DNA of 9,268 nucleotides from JBARCX01 sp049794535 (GTDB lineage Bacteria > Pseudomonadota > Gammaproteobacteria > Xanthomonadales > Rhodanobacteraceae): the NCBI GenBank assembly GCA_049794535.1, contig JBARCX010000267.1, forward strand, positions 1 to 9,268. The letters are read 5' to 3'. The position numbers were made by a program, and so were the translations under genes. Under the pieces are notes generated by a model. The model saw only the letters and a list, made by a program, of their open reading frames with translations, made no database searches and was not told the origin of the DNA. Shown here piece by piece: positions 6,181 through 9,268 of this stretch; the stretch's first letter is position 1, and every line of letters starts with the position of its first letter.

Positions 6181-8117
6181 GCCGCTGCGCCTACGGTGGA
6201 ATAGCCGATGCGCGGAGGCGCAGCGGTGGCGTTGCCGGTGGTCGTAGCCTTCGCCGTGGTACCAGGTGGCGCGTTCTTGAGATTGATGTCGACCTGGACG
6301 GCGCCACCTTTGATCGACGCCACGCCGCTCGAATACGGCCCTTGCTGCGCAGCGATCGTTTTTGCCAGCTCACCGCGACTGTTTGCCTCGCCCATGGCGT
6401 CAGCCGGGCGCTCGACGTTACGCGAAAAGCTTGCACCAGCAAGATAGGCATAGGAGGCATTGCGAAGCTCATCGCCGCCGGCTTTTTCCGTTCCCTTGGT
6501 GATCTCGTACTGCAGGAAGCGTTCTTGCTCTTCGAGACTGGAGCCGATGATGGTGTGGCCTGCCCATTTGGCGAAGTTGTCCTGTCGATCCTTGTGCCAT
6601 TGCCCGATGCCATAGGCCGCGCCGTTATCGCCAATGGCGCCGGGATTGAATCCACTTTCGACGGAAAGATTGGCGGCAATGCCTGCTGCCTGTGGCAGGG
6701 TCCATCCCTGACTACGAAAGAAGGATAGAGCCGCCTGCTGCTTCTTGACGTCGCCACGCGGCATGGGTGTCTTGCTGCTTCCTGGGTTCAGGAAGCTATT
6801 GGCGACCACGTTGCTTATATAGTCCTGATAGTCAGACTGGATGCCAGCATCAGGAAGGATACGCTCCATCCACCCTGCACTCTTTTTAAAGAAGTCTAGC
6901 GTGCCAATGCCTCCAGACTTGAGCATGGCATTGCGGCGCGCCATGAAGTCCGGGTCGTTCCCATGCTCCGCGGCGTACGCCGCATTATCAGCGTTGGTGA
7001 ACTGGCCGCCAACACCGAATGCCTGGTCTGCTGCACCACCGGTGCGAAACAGATATTCGGTGCCGTTTTTGAAGTCACTGATTTTCTGGAAAGCGGCGGC
7101 AACGTCATCCAACACGATTTTTAGACTGGACGCCGAACCCTTGGCATCAGTGAAAAAACCCGTCACGCCTTTCCCCATATTTTTCCAATCGACCTTGCTG
7201 ACGTAATCGGCGATCGTCTTGATCCATGACGCAACATCGGTACTGATCAGCTCACGGTTCTTCCCGATCCAGCTCGAAATATCATCGATGAAGGGACGGA
7301 TAGCAGGCATCGCCTTGTCCATGATCGACTGGCCAAGACCTTCGGCGGAGATCTCCAGTCCCGCCAGGCTGACCGCAAAAGCGTTGGCGTTCTGAATATC
7401 CTGGGGCGAAGAGATATACCCGAGCTTCGCCTGCATGTCCTGGTACTTCTTGATGCCGGTCGTGCCCTGACGAAGTAGCGGAAGCAGTGCTGTCATACCG
7501 AGCTGGCTGGCAATCAGCGATTGCGCCCACGGGTTGTTCTTGAGCTTTTCGCTGGTCATGACCTTGGCGACAGCCATGAACTCGGCATTGACATCCCAGG
7601 CGCCATCCTTGGTCTTCTTCAGGCCGATACCCAAGCGGTTGAGCATCATCAGGGCGCCCTGATTACGCCCCCAGCGCGCGTCCTCCATCGTGGTGCCAAG
7701 TGCACCAAGGCTGGATACCATGCCTTCGGTAGAGACGCCGGCCAGCGTTGCGATGCCCTCATATTGCTGGAGCTTTGACGTCGAGACGCCGAGCTCCTGC
7801 GAGGCATAGGTTACGGATCGACCAAACTTCGCCCAGCGATCCGCGAGCATGGTGACGCCAGCGATGGAACCAACCCCGGTAATGGCTGCGATGGGGGCGG
7901 CGATGCGCGTCACTGAGCGCGCGACGCCCAACGACGCGCCGCTCATCTTGCCCAGGCTCTTGACGACGGGGTTATCCGCCAACGCGGTATCGAGCCGCTT
8001 GAAGGATTTGTGTGCGTTCTCAAACGGCGCCGTGACTTTCGCCATGGCATCGTTGACTTTGCGGACGGTGGCTGTCGCCTTGTCCGTGGCCGAAATTACG
8101 ATTTTAAAATCAGTCAT
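6177..8117 (-). CDS. Tail tape measure protein with tail lysozyme domain (Mu gp42-like)
   Basis: 646 aa, close to the Mu tape measure in size. The N-terminus (MTDFKIVISATDKATATVRKV class) and the segments up to ~310 are the usual tape measure part: long helices, a hydrophobic stretch at ~72-91 (IAAPIAAITGVGSIAGV) and an ASQELGVSTSKLQQYEGIA segment typical of Mu-like members. Residues ~455-580 form a phage tail lysozyme domain: AALSFFRSQGW, then AAGIAANLSVESGFNPGAIG with Glu487 as the probable catalytic acid, AAYGIGQWHKDRQDNFAKWA and a helical end. Within the tube the protein fixes tail length. On ejection the lysozyme part would cut peptidoglycan. At roughly 0.15 nm per residue the tail would be near 95-100 nm. 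The ATG at 8117-8115 has a strong GGGAGG 5 bases upstream and comes one base after the GpE-like stop. Confidence 0.95.
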   Translation of the reverse strand: MTDFKIVISATDKATATVRKVNDAMAKVTAPFENAHKSFKRLDTALADNPVVKSLGKMSGASLGVARSVTRIAAPIAAITGVGSIAGVTMLADRWAKFGRSVTYASQELGVSTSKLQQYEGIATLAGVSTEGMVSSLGALGTTMEDARWGRNQGALMMLNRLGIGLKKTKDGAWDVNAEFMAVAKVMTSEKLKNNPWAQSLIASQLGMTALLPLLRQGTTGIKKYQDMQAKLGYISSPQDIQNANAFAVSLAGLEISAEGLGQSIMDKAMPAIRPFIDDISSWIGKNRELISTDVASWIKTIADYVSKVDWKNMGKGVTGFFTDAKGSASSLKIVLDDVAAAFQKISDFKNGTEYLFRTGGAADQAFGVGGQFTNADNAAYAAEHGNDPDFMARRNAMLKSGGIGTLDFFKKSAGWMERILPDAGIQSDYQDYISNVVANSFLNPGSSKTPMPRGDVKKQQAALSFFRSQGWTLPQAAGIAANLSVESGFNPGAIGDNGAAYGIGQWHKDRQDNFAKWAGHTIIGSSLEEQERFLQYEITKGTEKAGGDELRNASYAYLAGASFSRNVERPADAMGEANSRGELAKTIAAQQGPYSSGVASIKGGAVQVDINLKNAPPGTTAKATTTGNATAAPPRIGYSTVGAAA

Positions 8118-8118
8118 C

Positions 8119-8283
8119 TCAGCCTCCCATCCGTTTTGCCATCCGTTTTGCCTGGTCGTTCCACCAATCGAGCTTCGACAATGTCAGCGACTCGGCATCG
8201 TGGGGTCCCCAGTGGTAGAACAACGTCACCTCGGCAATTAGGTCGAGGCAACCTCCGATTCCCCATCGTCTAAGTCCTGGCCG
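8119..8283 (-). CDS. GpE-like extension of tail assembly chaperone, read by -1 frameshift
   Basis: Downstream of the gp41-like frame, the -1 frame is open from before the slip site to a TGA at 8121-8119. It encodes LIAEVTLFYHWGPHDAESL, then TLSKLDWWNDQAKRM and a second AKRM. The pattern Phe-x-His-Trp-x-Pro, then Leu-x-Leu-x-x-Leu-x-x-Trp, matches the P2 gpE' family, which is made only as a frameshift fusion. Slipping at the heptamer at 8289-8283 would join the first 83 residues of the gp41-like protein to 54 residues of this frame, giving a 137-aa fusion beside the 97-aa unshifted product. In lambda (G/GT) and P2 (E/E+E') the fusion recruits the tube protein to the tape measure during tail assembly. 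It is small, is followed one base later by the tape measure start, and has no convincing start of its own. Confidence 0.85.
   Translation of the reverse strand, partial: RPGLRRWGIGGCLDLIAEVTLFYHWGPHDAESLTLSKLDWWNDQAKRMAKRMGG
8123..8128 (-). promoter_or_regulatory. Shine-Dalgarno of tape measure gene
   Basis: GGGAGG on the minus strand, 5 bases before the tape measure ATG, and inside the last codons of the GpE-like frame. It is the best ribosome binding site among the tail genes here and fixes that start. Confidence 0.8.
8127..8150. repeat. 12-bp tandem duplication, in frame
   Basis: The plus-strand unit CCATCCGTTTTG occurs twice in direct succession (8127-8138, 8139-8150), and CC of a third copy follows. 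On the coding strand it duplicates the codons for Ala-Lys-Arg-Met near the end of the GpE-like extension, so the reading frame is kept. Confidence 0.9.
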
Positions 8284-8531
8284 AAAAAATCGGCCGCTTC
8301 CTTGAAATCACGCTGGCAGAGCCTTTCGGCCACTGTGCGTGGAACCTTGGCCACGATGTGGATAAGGTTCAGCGTGACGTCGGTGCCGGTTGGTGCATTG
8401 ATCTGCGCCCTGGCAATCTGCCCGGCGGTCGGCTCGATGAGTTTCAGCTCGGTATAAACGAGCGGATTATCGCCGGCGCCCAGCGTGACGGGCTTGCGCA
8501 GCGTGATGGTTTTTTCGTCTTCGTAGCTCAC
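8238..8531 (-). CDS. Tail assembly chaperone (Mu gp41-like)
   Basis: 97 aa. The sequence resembles the small acidic tail assembly proteins of Mu-like phages: a Lys-Thr-Ile-Thr-Leu-x-Lys-Pro start, VYTELKLIEPTAGQIARAQ (~25-43), a helical LNLIHIVAKVP (~54-64) and an acidic tail (DLDDGESE). Such proteins lie just before the tape measure gene, bind and protect the tape measure in the cytoplasm, and are not part of the finished virion. The start is GTG at 8531-8529, overlapping the HNH stop as GTGA, with AAAGAGG 9 bases upstream supporting it. Phe82-Phe83 are encoded by the slippery TTT TTC where part of the ribosomes can move to the -1 frame, giving the GpE-like fusion. The zero-frame stop is TAA at 8240-8238. 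Confidence 0.92.
   Translation of the reverse strand: MSYEDEKTITLRKPVTLGAGDNPLVYTELKLIEPTAGQIARAQINAPTGTDVTLNLIHIVAKVPRTVAERLCQRDFKEAADFFGQDLDDGESEVAST
8283..8289 (-). promoter_or_regulatory. -1 ribosomal frameshift site (U UUU UUC)
   Basis: The coding strand reads T TTT TTC in the gp41-like frame, a classic X XXY YYZ slippery heptamer. A Shine-Dalgarno-like AAGGAA at 8303-8298 ends 8 bases before it, similar to the stimulator arrangement of E. coli dnaX. A possible 5-bp stem (CCTCG at 8248-8244 with CGAGG at 8233-8229) lies about 35 bases downstream, around the zero-frame stop. It is weak and may not matter. The -1 frame after the site is open and encodes the conserved GpE-like segment, which is the main support. 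Confidence 0.82.
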
Positions 8532-9157
8532 AGAAGGAAACCTCTTTGTTGCATGAATTGGATTGGATCCTTTGCCGATTTCGCCCTATTGCAAGGCCGG
8601 CATAGGAGCTGAATGTTTGTGATGTCGTTTGAACCGCCGCGCGCGATCGGCTGGATGTGATCAAGCTCATGGCCGCTGAAAAGGCTGCAGGTGCAAACCG
8701 CGCATCTGTTACCTTGTTTTAGAAGCAACTCAGCGAGTTCCCGCTTCGTATGTTGACCAAGTGCAGCAAGCCTTTTTGCACGGTTCCTATGCTTCGAAAC
8801 CTTGGAGCTCAGATGGTTCGCTTGCTTCCATTCCTGCTTTGTCCGCTTTCGTTCTTCAAGGGTCATGCGCTGCCTGCGAGGCTTCTTGAGAGCTAGCGCT
8901 CTTTTTGTCGCGTAGGCAACAATCCTTTCGGGGTGCCGCTGCCTATATCGAGCCACATCGGCAGCAGCCTTTCCGGAATCTATGCGTTGCTTCCGATGAA
9001 CCCTCTCGCGACTGATATTGCTTGCCCTCCAGGCTTTCATCGCAACCTTCTTGCACGCTCTACAGGCGAAGCTAAGGCCATCCTTTCGAGCACATTCTAT
9101 CGAGAAATCTTCATGCAGCTTTTTCTCTTCGCATTTGGGACAGGTCTTGAAGTTCAC
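8528..9157 (-). CDS. HNH endonuclease with N-terminal zinc ribbon
   Basis: 209 aa, strongly basic. Residues 6-35 hold CPKC and CRAC pairs (Cys6, Cys9, Cys32, Cys35), a probable zinc ribbon for DNA binding. The middle is Arg/Lys-rich and helical. Residues ~150-193 form the HNH fold: RCAVC (Cys152, Cys155), a Glu-Leu-Asp-His motif (Asp166, His167), GGSNDITNIQLLC with Asn181, then CRPCNRAK (Cys186, Cys189, Asn190). All expected residues are present, so it is probably an active nicking or cutting enzyme, most likely a free-standing homing-type endonuclease. It sits between tail tube and chaperone genes, which are adjacent in Mu. Hand-counted GC is ~53% against ~57-62% nearby, consistent with separate origin. 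The start is GTG at 9157-9155, 3 bases after the tube stop, with only a weak ribosome binding site. It is the only choice that keeps both Cys pairs. Confidence 0.93.
   Translation of the reverse strand: MNFKTCPKCEEKKLHEDFSIECARKDGLSFACRACKKVAMKAWRASNISRERVHRKQRIDSGKAAADVARYRQRHPERIVAYATKRALALKKPRRQRMTLEERKRTKQEWKQANHLSSKVSKHRNRAKRLAALGQHTKRELAELLLKQGNRCAVCTCSLFSGHELDHIQPIARGGSNDITNIQLLCRPCNRAKSAKDPIQFMQQRGFLL
8541..8547 (-). promoter_or_regulatory. Shine-Dalgarno of gp41-like chaperone, within HNH gene
   Basis: AAAGAGG on the minus strand, 9 bases before the GTG start, inside the codons for the last residues of the HNH protein. It decides the GTG start of the chaperone and shows that the chaperone now depends on sequence within the inserted gene. 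Confidence 0.7.
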
Positions 9158-9160
9158 GGC

Positions 9161-9268
9161 TCAATTTTCTGTGACGCTCCCCTGACCCCCTTCCCATTTG
9201 ATCTCGATGGTGGCGTCAGTGGACTTGCTGGCCTGAGCTTCGACCGTCCACATCTGCTGGCCGATGAT
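9161..9268 (-). CDS. Tail tube protein, C-terminal end (Mu M/gp40-like, partial)
   Basis: The last 35 residues and TGA (9163-9161) of a gene that starts beyond the right edge. The visible part reads MWTVEAQASKSTDATIEIKW, then Glu-Gly-Gly, matching the beta-strand ending of Mu-like tail tube proteins (Val-Glu-Ala, several residues, then Ile-x-Trp-Glu-Gly). Position agrees, since the tube gene precedes the chaperone and tape measure in Mu-like phages. The tube protein polymerises as hexameric rings inside the contractile sheath. With so little visible, the call rests on this short ending plus gene order. Confidence 0.75.
   Translation of the reverse strand: MIGQQMWTVEAQASKSTDATIEIKWEGGQGSVTEN

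Noticed and set aside
8119..8229. GpE-like frame as an independent gene starting at GTG 8229-8227
   Set aside because: No Shine-Dalgarno lies at proper spacing before this GTG, it would trim the conserved segment, and the slippery heptamer upstream gives a better explanation with known precedent.
1..9268. Undescribed defence, retron, CRISPR or toxin-antitoxin system
   Set aside because: Every stretch is accounted for by tail genes and one HNH gene in a tight operon. No reverse transcriptase, repeat array, paired small genes or structured noncoding region is visible.

Overview
The window is part of the tail and baseplate module of a Mu-like myovirus, almost certainly a prophage or prophage remnant. 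All genes lie on the minus strand, so the operon reads from right to left. Base composition is moderately high in GC: lines counted by hand run about 57-62% in the tail genes and about 53% in one inserted gene. Together with the style of the proteins, this suggests a beta- or gammaproteobacterial host. No host gene is present, so the host cannot be named.

In the direction of transcription (right to left) the order is: the 3' end of the tail tube gene (Mu M/gp40); an HNH endonuclease that the classical Mu order lacks; the tail assembly chaperone (Mu gp41-like) with a GpE-like extension in the -1 frame; the tape measure protein with a built-in tail lysozyme domain (gp42); the DNA-circularisation-domain protein (gp43/N); the baseplate hub (gp44/P); the central spike (gp45); the GP46-family baseplate protein; the baseplate J-like wedge protein (gp47); the YmfQ/DUF2313-family protein (gp48); and the start of a tail fibre gene that runs off the left edge. 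Nearly every junction is an ATGA or GTGA overlap or a gap of 10 bases or less. The exception is the 70-base gap between the gp46-like and gp47-like genes, which holds a rho-independent terminator pointing along the operon.

The genes build one contractile tail. The tape measure and the two chaperone forms set tube length while tube subunits polymerise. The hub, spike, GP46 and J-like proteins form the baseplate, the gp48-like protein joins the baseplate or its periphery, and the fibre binds the host. The lysozyme domain in the tape measure probably opens the cell wall during DNA entry.

I did not find an undescribed defence or other new system. The points most worth a second look are a well-formed -1 frameshift signal (U UUU UUC with an upstream Shine-Dalgarno-like AAGGAA) joining the chaperone to the GpE-like tail, the HNH gene wedged into the tube/chaperone junction, the terminator inside the operon, a spike tip with HTN where HxH is usual, and a 12-base in-frame tandem duplication. 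There is no gene-free stretch over 300 bases. I saw no tRNA, rRNA, CRISPR array or insertion sequence.
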